A DNA stretch of 64,000 nucleotides. It comes from Epiperipatus broadwayi (lineage: Eukaryota; Onychophora; Udeonychophora; Euonychophora; Peripatidae). Location of the stretch: positions 2,378,650 to 2,442,649 of the forward strand of contig JAQFVV010012477.1 of assembly GCA_028023455.1 (NCBI GenBank). The letters are read 5' to 3'. Position numbers and translations under genes: made by a program. Within the stretch, counting starts at the first letter, position 1, and each line of letters starts with the position of its first letter. Shown in pieces: positions 49,901 through 62,676 of the stretch. The notes beneath the pieces were generated by a model. It was given only the letters and a program-made list of their open reading frames with translations. It was not told the DNA's origin and ran no database searches.

Positions 49901-51246
49901 CTAATAGTCAATAGCAATTAGCTTTTAAAATTATATACTGTCCAAAATATTACTTTTCTCCATCTCGTAATTATCCGAACTAATCCAGCGTTTGTCATAC
50001 TTTTAGTATAAAGTTTCCGATATATTTTCACTATATATGATGTTCCCATGACTATTTGCTTGTAAATTGAGCTTAGTAGAGACGACCAATAGGGAAAAAA
50101 TTAAATTAACACTGCATGTTTATCATTTAAAATTTCTATAACTTATTTACAAGACACTCTTATAATTTTGAAAAATGATTTTAAAAGCGTCTATAAAATT
50201 TACGTAGCTATTTTTTAATAACACAATTAACTTGAAAATTCAATCACAGAGTCCTCTCCTAACAATTGAACTAAGTTTTTATACCGGAAGAAACTTCTCA
50301 TTTGATTGGTACATTTAAACAATCAACTTGCTGGCTTATTTACATATTTACCAACAACACAAAATTAAAAATAAATAATGACTTATTTAATATTTAATAT
50401 TTATTACATTATTAAAATTTTTAAAATAATCCTTATCGTTTATTTAAATCCACTAAACATTTTTAAAAATATTCTTATTTACTTGATTTTTACTTTATAT
50501 CACTTTTATAAGATTATTTAAAATAAACTAAGTCTTTTTTATACGTTATATTTTTTAAAGCAATACTTTTAAAAATCAGATTTAATATTCTACATTAATT
50601 TATCTTTATTTTATCTCGTGATAGCTCACGTATTATTTATAAATTTTATAACATGATTTTTAAAATAGTTATGCAACTTTATTAGATAACTTCCAAGCAT
50701 GTGTGTGCATATTTAATTAACATCTGTTTCTACAACACCAGAAACGCTTGTCATAATCCAAAAATAACTAACAATTGCATTTTTTAAAATAAATATTTTT
50801 AAAAATAAATAAGATAATATAAAAGATTTTAAATTAATAATTCGATATTATTGAAATCAAATATTAATCTTCTATTTATGTACTTATAATAATTAAAATA
50901 TTTATATTCTTTTATAACATTATTTTATCAACAATAAATATATGCATTTAATTTTAACTTGTCTTTTTTAACATTTAAATTCAAATTTTTATTTATTATA
51001 TTTATTAATGCAGTATTAACTATGGCCAGTTTTCCCAACCATATACTACTATCATCATCATTTAAAATGTCTCTCTCTATATCAGCACAATTTCACATAT
51101 CAAATATTCATAGATTGCTTTAATTAAACCCTTTGAAATATTACCATAAGCAAAATTAACATCACATATTCAAATATATCTTAAATTTAAAATTTTTAAT
51201 AGATTAGCACAAAATTAGATGGTGACCCATACAAAAGGGCACAATA
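46985..51246 (-). mobile_element. 4.3 kb non-coding TG...CA element, copy B
   Basis: On the minus strand it begins TGTGCCCTTTTGTATGGG (at 51246) and ends AAGTAAGGGTACA (at 46985), so the ends TGTGCCCTT / AAGGGTACA form a short terminal inverted repeat. It is flanked on both sides by (TA)n. Colinear with copy A (13196-17514) over its whole length, with moderate divergence. No long open frame. A and B form an inverted pair ~29 kb apart. Confidence 0.75.
50270..50290 (-). promoter_or_regulatory. Conserved TATA region of copy B
   Basis: Minus-strand CCGGTATAAAAACTTAG followed by TTCAATTGTT, the counterpart of the promoter-like site at 14165 in copy A. Confidence 0.5.
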
Positions 51247-52671
51247 TATATAATATTAAAATTTATCCATAAATTTTATTTTATTGTATGAAATGAATTT
51301 TACAGTTAACCATTTTTGACACTATGTGTTGATAACTTTAATTATAAAACATATGCTACATTTAATCATATTTTGTGAGGATGAACTATAAAAGAATTAT
51401 AAATGCACATTCTAGTATGTTAATTGCTATTATAAATTATTATTTGCTCTAACCATCACATATAAATTGATATTTATTTTAATAAATTTATGTTATTATT
51501 ATTATCAATTGGTGTTTTGATTTACAACTGCATGAGCTATTGCATAAATATTTTATTTTACCCTATAGTATATTCCAGGTGATATTTCACTATCCACTAA
51601 AACAGTTAATTTTTTTTTTTCCAATCAAGAGCATACATATAAATTCATTGACACTCTTTATAAATTTATGAGTCTAGTGTACATGAAGATATGAATGCCT
51701 ATAAAACCATTTGTGATCAATTTATTAATTTTCTTCTTATATTTTAAATTGCCTGAGTATGACATTTACTCAACATATTTAAAGTCTCCAGATATGTAAT
51801 ATATAAGTGGAAAAACAACATGGTTCATAATTATATTTATCATAGGTAGTGGTCCATATATGTTATGCATTTTGTTGCAGGACAACTAGCCTTGGTGTGT
51901 TATAATATTTTCAGTAAATTTGGGGTTACCTATGTGAGGGCATTTACTGACAGTCAAGTCCCTTCCTGATATTAGTTATCTAGTATGATGACTATACATA
52001 ATTTATAAATAATCATTTATAAATTTTATTAACTATTAGAATACTTTCTTTTATATTTTGCTAATCCAATAAGGGAATATTGCTATTCATAAAACAATGT
52101 TGCTGCATTCCCATGTTAGTATTGTTTATAGGTTTTAGTATTAGAATAGACAAGTTTTCCGTTACGATATATATATAATAAAAAGATAATTTTCCCGTTT
52201 CCCTACCGATCATTTATAAACGACAAAAACAAATTATTAAATAAAAAATATTATAATTGTTCAAATGTAAATTTAGAATTAGTTATCAAAATTTTATTTT
52301 GATTAATTATATATCTATATATTCACTTGTATGCTTATATGCATTAAATGTTCTTTTAAAACAATAGCAATAATAACATTGGTAATAATTATAAACGAAT
52401 ATATTTTTGCACAAATAGTTTCACAGTCTTTAAGTTACTTTTATTAAGTACACCTGGAGACAAATCCATGAAATGACAATATTTTAAAATACAGTAATGC
52501 CCAAGAGCTTGTTTTTTTAAAAAAGTATCTGAAGTTAATTTAACAAATAATCCTTAATGATTTATAAAAAAAAATTGCATTGTAGTTATCATTGAGTAAC
52601 ACCTATTATTTATCCTTTTAAAATGATTAAATGGTTATTTATTATATTCAAAACGTTTATTCATTTGGAAA

Positions 52672-52728
<57 letters not shown>

Positions 52729-54125
52729 GTTGTTGTTGTTATTATTATTATTATTATTATCATTGGCAAAGTATTGGTTTCTTGGCACACTCAGAGGCAC
52801 ACACATATGCTAAATTACCTGGTTAAAACATTATCAGCATTTTCATATCTTTTCTTCTAGAATGCTCCTGAAACAAATTTCATTTGTCCTTTGAAGTAAA
52901 TGTTAATTTCCTGTTTAGCTGTTTATTATATTTTTACATTAAATATTTAATATATATAATGTTTTTAAAAAATATATATTGCAAAAATTCAGTGTATTAA
53001 CTGAAGTAATACAGATAGTATATAGAGAGTATCTCCAATGTTAATTCAGGGGAAAATTATATTCTTTGTTTACTGACAGAACCTTTAGATCATTGATAAA
53101 AAAACAATAATTAATATGCAACACAACAACGTTCGATTTAAATTATTGAGCAATCATTATACACTTTACCAGAGTTCATTCAATTACAAACCAGCATCCT
53201 GAATAAAGTATTTTCTTTTAAATTAAAATAAATAAATAAATAAAGTAATAAGGTGTAATTTTTTCTTTAAATTAAATATGTGTTTGTTTAACAAAAAATA
53301 TCATTCAATATTTACATACCTTTAATAATAATACCAATATAAATGTATGTGATTTTAATTTACAATAATCCAAATGTGCATGCATATAGATTCATACACA
53401 AATATAATAAAATACTTGTCATTTATTTATCAAAACCCATCAAAGTAAATATCCTTAAACTTATGAATATTTTTCTAGCAAGATATTAATTTTAACACAA
53501 ATTACTTATCTTTTTACTTTAAAAAAATAAAATAAAAATAAATCACAAATTATTACTTTGCATTTGGGTGTATTACAGAAATCCCAAAATTAAGATAAAC
53601 ATCATTTGATGATTGTAAATGGTTAATAACATATAAAATCATGACAATAATTTCTTTTATGACAATGTTAAGTCTAAACCAGAATGAAACACTATGTATA
53701 CCACTAGTTATTTTTGCCATAAGTTAAAAATTTTAGACACTATGGATATATCATATTTAGAATGTGTACATAATAAAATATGGTTGTTAAAAACATGAAG
53801 TATTTTTTTAAATGAAAAGTGTTTGCCATTTTAGTTTTGATTGAAAATTTTTATTTAAAAAAATGTTTACCAAAACTATATTGTAAATGAACTTCACTTA
53901 ACACAAATAATTTTACTTTAAATCAATTTCACACATGTAATATATATATATATATTTCTAGAGTTAATGCATATATTATTCATGTACATATTATATTTAG
54001 TATGTGAACATAAGTATATATGAATAAAAAATCAGTAAGAAACTTTCTTTATTAAGCTTGTTTGACTTTTGTTTTATTTGAAAAAAAAAATTAAAACATG
54101 AAGAAAACTACATTATAAACAAACT
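51247..54125. other. AT-rich intergenic DNA with one microsatellite
   Basis: No gene seen. The tyrosine- and leucine-rich open frames at 52623-52826 are translations of the (ATT)n tract. Confidence 0.6.
52672..52761 (+). repeat. (ATT)n microsatellite with (GTT) interruption
   Basis: About 24 ATT units, then four GTT-type units, then further ATT units. Confidence 0.95.
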
Positions 54126-54318
54126 TTAAACAAAGCAAACTCTCCATACAGTAGTGCCATCCTGTGCCAACCAGAATAATCAATGGATGCCAGAAGTCTT
54201 GTGCATAAAATCCCTATCTAGTGCCTACTCATTTAATATCCACATACTTCTGGAATCCATTGATTACTCTGGTTGGCACAGGGTGGCACTACTGTATGGA
54301 TAGTTTTGCCTTGTTTAA
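54126..54318. repeat. Fold-back element
   Basis: Arms 54126-54197 and 54246-54318 are inverted copies (TTAAACAAAG.., CTCCATACAGTAGTGCCA, CTGTGCCAACCAGA), with a ~48 bp spacer. The arms are much less AT-rich than the surroundings. No hammerhead core. Confidence 0.85.
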
Positions 54319-54966
54319 TAACAATTATGTGCTAATATAAGAGATGGTAATCATGTGATGTTTAGTGAATACACAAAATTTCTTATTACTTAAAAAATCT
54401 TTATGTAATCCACTTATAAGTGTTAATTAAACAAATCAAGGTTCTAAGAAATTATTTTAAATTGGAAATATCAAAATATTCAATATTTTCTTGCCCTCTG
54501 TTTTATATCTAAAAACTCTAGATGACATAAAAAAAGAGTAGTGTCTCATTTAAAATAGTCTGGTATTAATTAGTTCTATATTGAATTTCAAGAAACTTCT
54601 TTTGAATTTAAATGTATTAAACCTCAATTTTAAAATTTCCTTCTAATTTAAAAAAGTTCAAAAGTTTATAAATTAACATATCACCAAACAGACTGATTTT
54701 CCAACTTCAATAAAAGCATTTAAAAATATTGAAAGTTTTGATATTTTATATAAGTTTCTATCCATAATTTCTTACATTTTGACCTTTTTACATGGAAGTC
54801 ATATTCGTATATTTAAAATATATATATTAATATAATTAAATAAACAAATGAAAATAGTAAAAATATCAAAATCAGATGTTTATTCTCTGTACAACATATT
54901 TTTTCATTATTTATACATTATAAGTAAATAAGCATTTATTTTTATATAACGCTATGTGTACAATTG

Positions 54967-55062
54967 TATTACATTCAAAGATCAGTCTTTCAAGCTAATT
55001 GTGCATGTGTCTCAAAAGACGCATGCACAATTAACTTGAAAGGCTGATCTTAAAATGTAATT
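54967..55062. repeat. Short fold-back (hairpin) repeat
   Basis: Arms 54967-55007 and 55022-55062 pair with few mismatches (ATTACATT.AAGATCAG.CTTT, AATTGTGCATG). Spacer ~14 bp. Confidence 0.85.
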
Positions 55063-56289
55063 ATTTATACATTATAAAAATTCAGTTATTTATTAAATAT
55101 ACATTTTTATTTATAGTTTAGTTTTAATGGTAAAGTAAGACAAATTTTATTCCTTATCTTATTAATATTATTTTTTTTTTGGTATTAGAATTTTTAAAAC
55201 ATACTGAATTAATTTTTACATGATTTTGTCACATATCTCTAAATTATAGTTTTCTATTTTAGCAGAATAATTTCATTCTTTCACAACAATGTTCTTCATC
55301 GGTAAAAGTCTAAATTAGAAACTAGTCATGAATACTGTATAGGACATCACTGAAATGAAATTTATTGATTGTTAATATATGGAATCTGATAGTTATTAAA
55401 GTTTGCATTAAGTGGCCAAACTTTAGTAAATGAAAAAAGAATGCTTTTGTCACTTTATATTTTTTTAAATGTTTGTCAAGCTCTTTTTGGATTTGATTAT
55501 TTATAAAGCATTTTTATTTTTATCTATTTTTTATTTAAACAAATATAATTATTATTTTCATATTATCAGAAAAAAATGAATGTATATTTATGTAAATAAA
55601 AATGGAGTGAAGAAAATTAATAATAGTCATATATATTATTAAAAGATGGCAATACTGAAAATATATTAAAATAGATTTAACTAAAAAACAGATATTCAGC
55701 ATAATTTAAAACTTTTAACAGACAATAAATGTTTAAACAAGATAAATCATAATTTTTTTTTAGTTTATCATTGAACATATGATAGTAAATAAAAAGAATG
55801 TATAGCAAATGTTCAAACATTAATAATGAAATCTAACAATGATAATTGCATACTTATAATATATTGATTTCATAAAAGTATGTGGCAGAGTAAAGTTATA
55901 GTAAAAATTTGCATTAATGTTCTCATTGACTAATTTTTTTATCTAATAATAAAGTGTATATTTAAAACTCCTAAAAATAACCTGCATGTAAAGATATTGA
56001 AGCATAGGAATTATAAATTAAAAATTATATAAAACATCAAAGATTCAATATTTTTAAAAACTGAGACAAAACAAAAGTAAATACAAAAGAAATATTATAT
56101 AATAACAAATTTTCATATGAAACAAATATAAAAATATATATTGTCTGGGTTTGTCCTTATATAATTAATAGTGCTATTGTTTGATGAACAGTTTTTGTGT
56201 TTGCAATCTTTTGGTTTAGAAATCAACTCAGAAAACTGTATACAATGGAAAGCTCAAGATGATAAAGAAAGATAACAATTAAACTATAT
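55063..56289. other. AT-rich intergenic DNA
   Basis: No gene recognised. Confidence 0.5.
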
Positions 56290-58210
56290 ACTGATACAGG
56301 ATAAATATATAAATATTATTAAGGGTTCAATTTTTTTGCCTAGTACTGATATAAATTCTGATCATTATACGGTTGTAGTAACATTAAAAGTAAATGTTTA
56401 AAGGGATGAAAAGAGGAAATGATGTCAAAAATGGGGCTTGGATAAATTAAAACAAATAATGAAAATAATGTTTGATTTTATATGGGTGAAGAATTGATAA
56501 AAATGATTGACAAAAACAGAAATGTAGGAAAGATTCTGGTAAATGTGGATGTAGATTTAACTTACAGATCAATTCAGCCAAATTATTTTGTCTTTTGGCC
56601 AATTCGCCCCCTAGTGAATTTTTTCATAAGTATTATATGTTAAAATGTGTTTAAAACAGTATATTTTACTATAATAATTTTTCCCCCAAAAATCCCATGT
56701 TAAAAGGCAGGAAATTCAAAATTCTCACTTTTACAATGGACATAAGCCCTGCCTTGACATGGTCACTCATTGTTTGTTGCCAAGGCTATAAAACATTTGG
56801 CATTTTATGATATTGAAGTTTTCAATGATGCAAAAACATGTTTATTTGTGAATTTATTACAGTTTTAGATATTTTTAAAAAATAATTTGCACTATATTTA
56901 TTAGCTATCAAGAAATAAAAATTATTAATAACTTATTATGACTTAAAATACTTTATTTTCAAAAATATAATGTTATATTAGCATCTAATGTAAATATGAC
57001 CTGAAGCAAATTAAAAAATTCAAGCTCTGACATAAACAAGCTACTTTATTTCGGAGTAAGAAAATAGCAAGAAAATATCGTAATTTTCCAAAAAAATATT
57101 CAAAAATTTAAACTTTTAAAACATAATTCATTAGATATAAGAGAAATAAATAAATATTTGTTTACATTCTTAAAAATAATGAGAAACAAGAAATATTTTG
57201 TTGATTTTATAAACTGAAAATAATGTTTCTAGAAAAATGATGTCTAACATCTTTGTTTTGATTACGGTCTCATTTTTTAAATATTTACAGAAACAATATG
57301 TGAACATTTAAAATTTATTTCAGTAGTAAACAAAAATATCTATGAATGAAATCAAATTTATTATTTTCTGAAAAGAAATAATCATTTTATCATATATTTT
57401 ACATTGATGTGTGAGACAAAGAAAAATGTCAAAAATGCTGAAATGTAAGAGGTGTGACACTGCAATTTGGGAAGGTTAATGAGAAAACACTAAAAATGAT
57501 CAAAGTGTGATAGAAACTATTTGATTATAGAATGCTAAACAACCTTGGATAACAGAAAATAACATGAAGGAAAGTCAATAATAAAAAAAGCTCAAAAAAC
57601 ATAGAAAAATTAATAACGAACAAAGAACAAAATATTAGCAAAATAAAAATTTTGGGAACAAAAATATAGAAATATAAGAGCTTCTACAGACAAAATGATT
57701 TGGTTTGGTATTTGATAGAATTATGTTTTGAAAAAATTGAATATCTGTTTATACAAAAATGATCTTATTGATTATGAACTTGATAGTAAATTGAATATTG
57801 AAGTATATTAACAACCTATGATTATTTTGAAAAAAAAAAAAAGTAATTAAAGCAATTAAATAAATTAAAATTGGTAAAGCTATTGATCTTGATACAATAC
57901 CTATACAATTACACAAAAAGACTTGAAGAAATTGTCTATCTAATTTGATATATAATAATGGAGGTTATAGTGGAGTATGATCTATATATTTTTGGTGATT
58001 GTAAAAAATTCAATTGTTATAAAAAAAAAGCTGTTAGATGTGAAGAGTACAAAAGAATAAGTTTGTTATCTCATGTTTCAAAAATATTATTGAGAGATTT
58101 AACTCAAAAAATTTTGAGATATGATATTATGTTGCAAAAACAATTTGTTTTTCATTGAGGGAGAAATGCAAAAGATGCTTTTGGTGTGATTTGGACCAAA
58201 TGAAAAGTAC
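56290..58210 (+). pseudogene. Non-LTR retrotransposon (APE-RT type), decayed and interrupted
   Basis: End of the APE endonuclease at about 56330-56400 ('FLPSTDINSDHYTVVVTLKV', the 'GAD..SDHHLV..KLK' block), then the linker 'MSKMGLG'. After a ~890 bp non-coding gap, 'QPWITENMKE' (57540) and 'VIKAIK.IKIGKAIDLDTIP' (57845) mark the start of RT. 'YKRISLLSHVSKILLRDLTQ' then 'QKQFVFH.GRNAKDAFGVI' (57990-58195) are the 'YR.ISLLSH..K......QFGFR.G.GT..AI' motifs. The catalytic palm is missing. Related to, but not the same lineage as, the RTE copies at 29 and 41 kb. Confidence 0.75.
56563..57450. other. Probable insertion inside the non-LTR element
   Basis: No coding similarity over ~890 bp between two recognisable parts of the same polyprotein. 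It contains locally GC-richer words (TTTTGGCCAATTCGCCCCCT) near 56600. Its right part shares words with the gap at 7862-8590. No clear target duplication seen. Confidence 0.45.
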
Positions 58211-60365
58211 ACAATTTATTGTTAATGGTTATAAATTATGAGATTCATAAATATTCATATCCTTTTTATTTGCTTAAATATACATACATCATCGTTATTA
58301 AAAATATTGCAAAAGAGTGATATTTTATTTCTAAAGATGTAAACAGAAAGGCAAGGAATAATAAAAATTGAAGACAAGTTTTTCAATATATATATCCTAT
58401 TCCTTATAACCAAAGAATGGCAATATATATCATAGTCAAAATTTTTGTCAATTTTATTACCATTTGATGATGCCAATATTTTAATCTTTTCTGATATAAA
58501 TATTTATATTCTATTACGGTTAAATTATTGCAATGAATACAGACAATATTAGAATTTTACAAAGTAGTTTTAGAATAACATTTGGAACATATATGAAAGT
58601 GTTTATCTTATAATGACGGGAATCAAGTTACCATAAATTACCTTTTTTTAGGAAGTTGCAAGTCCTTCATTTCTTTATATGTTCAATTAAATTGAGTTAA
58701 GGTTTATATTTATAGATTTAATATATGTAGTGAAATATTATATGTTCATGCAATGGATTTACCAATATAATTATAGAGCATGTTTTAATAAAATAGTTGA
58801 ACTGTATTTAGGTTATATTAAGTAAAGTTCACACTTACCTCTATTCAATAAATTGACAAAGTTATGTCTATATGCAAATAAATTTATTGAAGTTAGGAAG
58901 ATAATAAAATATCCTATTTCAAGTTTATAATCAATTGTTTTTATTTTTTTTTATCATTGCCAGATAAATTATTGAGTTTTGTGAATATTAATTTAAGACA
59001 ATTTTTAATTAGTTATATCCAGAACATTAAGTGTATGATATAAATCAATACTACAAATGATTAAAATAATATAGTAATTAGTGCAATAGGAATATTGAGA
59101 GAAAAATGTATTTATGTTTTAATCTCTAATCAAAATGAAAAAAAATGAATTAAAAATATCTTGTACCTAAATGTATGTTTGATGAACCCTCTAAATCGTT
59201 CCAAATAAAATGTGACAAAATATTTTCTTCTCTTATGTGAATATGTGTTCTAATTCAATGTATATAATAAACCAAACTATTGTTATAGCTTAAAATAGGT
59301 TTTAATGAGATAAATAAGTGACTTAGCTCAGATGAAAAGATTCAATTGGTAAAACAGAACCATAGGATCCATTGGTCTATTGATTTATTTTCCAATGCTC
59401 TATTTCATATGCACGAAAAGTAAGCATGATCTCTTATGTATAACAATTTATGTTAATAAAAGAGTCTTGAACTAATCTATGCAGTGCAAAGCTTTTTGTT
59501 AAAATAATGGAGTCAATATTATATTTGGGATACCTATTAATTGATCAATTGTGGTTGATAATCATTTATTGATGAATTATAAATGTTTAGCTTGACATTT
59601 ACTTTTTGTATTTTTTCTTAGATGTATCAAAATGTATGTGTAAAAAATATCTTGATACTCTGTCGTTATTAATAATAATATAAAATACCAAAGCAGAGTT
59701 TAAATAAATTGAATGAAATTAATTAAACCGGCTACACTTTTGGCACGTGCGGGCCATGTATATATATGTAAGTGTCAAACCAATGTTGAAGAACAAGTAT
59801 GTTTTTAAAAATAAAATATTCATTATTATTATATTACTTTTTTAAAAAATGAAGTTTTTAAACTTTTATATTTGACTAAATAATGCTTGTAGTTCAAGTG
59901 ATTTGAAGTTTAATTAATACATGATTACGCTCTGTTGAACATTTCCACTTACATGATTTGAGTATTATGCCATGACCGCCATAATGTATAATCCAGATAT
60001 GGCCTTGATAAGATCTTTAACTTTTCCGGAGTTTCCCTGAACAAAAAAAAATAAATTAAAAATTATACTCCCATTATCATTAAAAAAATATTATAATAAT
60101 AATGAATATTTAAAACCAAAAAATTTAAAATGGATATAAATTTGAAATATGTCAAAACTAAGAAGAAATAACATTCATTAAAAGATAACATTTGAAAAAA
60201 AATAAAAGTTTATTTTACTTTATTTAAAAATTTTATATGCTTTGTTATTATATATTCTGGAGAATATTTTTTTTTTAATCTTTTGATGGAAAAATATTTC
60301 AAAGTTTCTCAAAAAGTAATGTAAGATTTAATCGGGCTTGCATTTATAATATTGTTTGTAATGTA
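58211..60365. other. AT-rich intergenic DNA
   Basis: No gene recognised. A brief GC-rich word (TTTGGCACGTGCGGGCC) at 59739-59755 stands out, next to TATATATA. Confidence 0.5.
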
Positions 60366-60518
60366 ATTAAATAGTTACATGGTTTGTTGCTAGGATGCCA
60401 TACAAAAACACTTTATTTCATTTGAATATTATTAATTTATAGGTATTTAAATTAACATTCAAATGAAATAAAGTGTTTTTGTATGACGTCCTAGCAACAA
60501 ACCATGTAACTATTTAAT
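60366..60518. repeat. Fold-back element, near-perfect arms
   Basis: Arms 60366-60428 and 60456-60518 pair almost perfectly (ATTAAATAGTTACATGGTTT, GTTGCTAGGA, ACACTTTATTTCATTTGAAT), with a ~27 bp spacer. High arm identity suggests youth or gene-conversion-like maintenance. Confidence 0.9.
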
Positions 60519-61280
60519 CATTTGAATGTTATAGCTGTTTTTATGTCGTTGGCTAAGAATCGATGCTACGAATATGCATGGTGCTATAAGTAGTTTATGA
60601 TGGATGAAAGTCTTATGAGATATTTTTTAAACAAATAATAATTTGTAACTCTAATAATAGAAATGTAAAATATGAAGAATATTACCACTTTAACTGAAAT
60701 TAAATCTGGTTTTTAGGTTGTTGACAAACAATTGTAACCACCCCTGTAATATTAATAAAATGTGTTTCAATAATTATTATTTACTGTTAGTGAGGAACAT
60801 GGCATAAACATTAAAATGAAATCCCATCTTAGCAATTTAGAGTTTGAAATAATTTGTACAAATAATTAGTCAATTGAAATATCAAGCTCATGATGAGATC
60901 ACATGGTCATTTGAGAGCATGGTCAGTGGGTGTTGGTTTATATAAGAATAAGTTATAAGCAAAAATGATTCATTTGTTTTTAAAACACTTATTGCTAGGT
61001 GAATGCATGTGCATTTAATATATCAATCTCAGTGCATATGTAAGTTTAATTACCTTCCACAAGATTTACAAACACATGCACACACACATATATATAAAAT
61101 CAAATTTACCAAGATCCAAAACTCAACCAGACTAGCCAATAAAGTAAAATCTAAAACACAATCAATGGTTTCACTGCTACAAACAGACTTCTCAAGTGTA
61201 AAGAACTACAAAACAACAGCATATTTATATTAAACATTAACCACAATTCCATTTTCTTCATAACCACCCTTAATATTAAA
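60519..61280. other. AT-rich intergenic DNA
   Basis: No gene recognised. ACTCAACCAGACTAGCCAA at about 61121-61139 recurs, slightly changed, near 63537, marking another dispersed repeat. Confidence 0.45.
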
Positions 61281-61860
61281 AGAACTTTTAAATAAGTTAA
61301 TTGCTTCAGAATCATACATTTTTAATAATAAAGATTTTTTAATTCTTCTTTTGTTTTCATTTCTCTCGAAAAGACAACTTTAGCTCCCTCAAAATTAATA
61401 ATGTGGCCTGTATTTTTTTCATGGACATACAAAGCAGAACTAAGGTATTTATTTCTAACCCATTTTATGTACCTTTATTTTTTAATTTAAGCTCAAACTA
61501 CTCTGACATATATAAACCTTCTTCTGAAAACAAGGAATAATATGCACTACACCAGGAATAGTTTTCCTATCAAAAATTTCCTTTGTATTATTTAATAAAT
61601 TATTCACTGTAATATCCTTTTTTCAAGCAATTTTCTTATTACCAAACAAATTACTATTTTTACATACAATTTTATAAGAAGACAATTTAAATGGCAAGAA
61701 ATAAAATCATATTTTTTTTTATTCTTCACATCATTGAAAATATTACTATTAAATAAAATACTTTTAACAAATTTATCAGAGTAGCTAACACTCAAATAGT
61801 TTTTATAAAATTGACCTTTATGAAACAAAGCTACCCCACTAGAATTATTTTAATCAACTT
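61281..61860 (-). pseudogene. Penelope-like element thumb and GIY-YIG endonuclease
   Basis: On the minus strand: 'FYKNYLSVSYSDKFVKSIL' and 'SYKIVCKNSN.FGNKKIA' (thumb/linker, 61820-61620), then 'TVNNLLNNTKEIFDRKTIPG', then 'VVHIIPCFQKKVYICQ' (start of the GIY-YIG domain, where the G of YIG is replaced by C), then 'SALYVHEKNTGHIINFEGAK' with the typical H...TGH.I.F block. Frameshifts between segments. The sequence is clearly different from the PLE endonucleases at 33.4 and 35.5 kb, so it is a separate lineage. Confidence 0.8.
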
Positions 61861-62148
61861 AATTAAAAAGTACAACTGCCCTAGGATATTAGTCAAAGTA
61901 AACAGATAGACTGATGTATTATGATATATATATTAAATTAAATATTTCCTTGGATTGTTATAATAAAGAATAAAAATAAAGAAATAATATCCATGTAAAT
62001 AGAAATAACCTTTAATCTTTAATGTAATCAAGAAATTAAAAGTTGTTTGGCATGAGGGATTATCAATTAGTAGTAATGAATAATTTCTTTGTAACACCAA
62101 AGATTAAAGGTTATATATATATATATTCACTGTCTTTTTCATTTTGCT

Positions 62149-62197
62149 CCCCTCAGATCAGCTGATTTCAAGCTGATTTGCTCTCATCAGTGAAGGG
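62149..62197 (-). ncRNA. Hammerhead ribozyme motif, left arm
   Basis: Exact reverse complement of the motif at 62628-62676, so a transcript of either strand across the hairpin would contain one sense hammerhead. Confidence 0.7.
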
Positions 62198-62627
62198 ATA
62201 AGAGTTAGAAACTAAACCTAAATATTAACTCCAAGCGTTTATGCAAAACGTTTCTATCAGTTTGCAAGCATGAATTTTTTAGACACCTAAATGTCTTCAA
62301 ACTCAGCCTATCAAACTAGATAGCTATGTGGGTATGATATCAGTTCAGTTTCTCCACATAATCAAAGCTTTTGCAATCTATATCATTGCAAGAAACTTGT
62401 TTTGTTTTTCATAAATGTACCTTTAAAGTTTTCTTGCAATGATATAGATTGCAGAAGCTTTGATTATGTGGAGAAACTGAACTGATATCAGACCCACATA
62501 GCTATCTAGTTTGATAGGCTGAGTTTGAAGACATTTAGGTGTCTAAAAAATTTATGCTTGCAAACTGATAGAAACATTTTGCATAAACGCTTGGAGTTAA
62601 TATTTAGGTTTAGTTTCTAACTCCTAT

Positions 62628-62676
62628 CCCTTCACTGATGAGAGCAAATCAGCTTGAAATCAGCTGATCTGAGGGG
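62628..62676 (+). ncRNA. Type I hammerhead ribozyme motif, right arm
   Basis: Stem I 5' CCCTTCA (62628-62634), core CTGATGA (62635-62641), stem II GAGC/GCTT with loop AAATCA (first pair G-U), GAAA (62656-62659), palindromic stem III ATCAGCTGAT, C17 at 62669 (predicted cleavage 3' of it), stem I 3' TGAGGGG (62670-62676). Stem I has seven pairs with one G-U. Compared with 21177-21220 (CTTTCA/TGAAAG), the fifth pair from the core is C-G here and T-A there, a compensatory change, and the fourth is U-G versus U-A. Confidence 0.8.

Noticed and set aside
52623-52826. Open frames encoding poly-Tyr and poly-Leu
   Set aside because: They are translations of the (ATT)n microsatellite.
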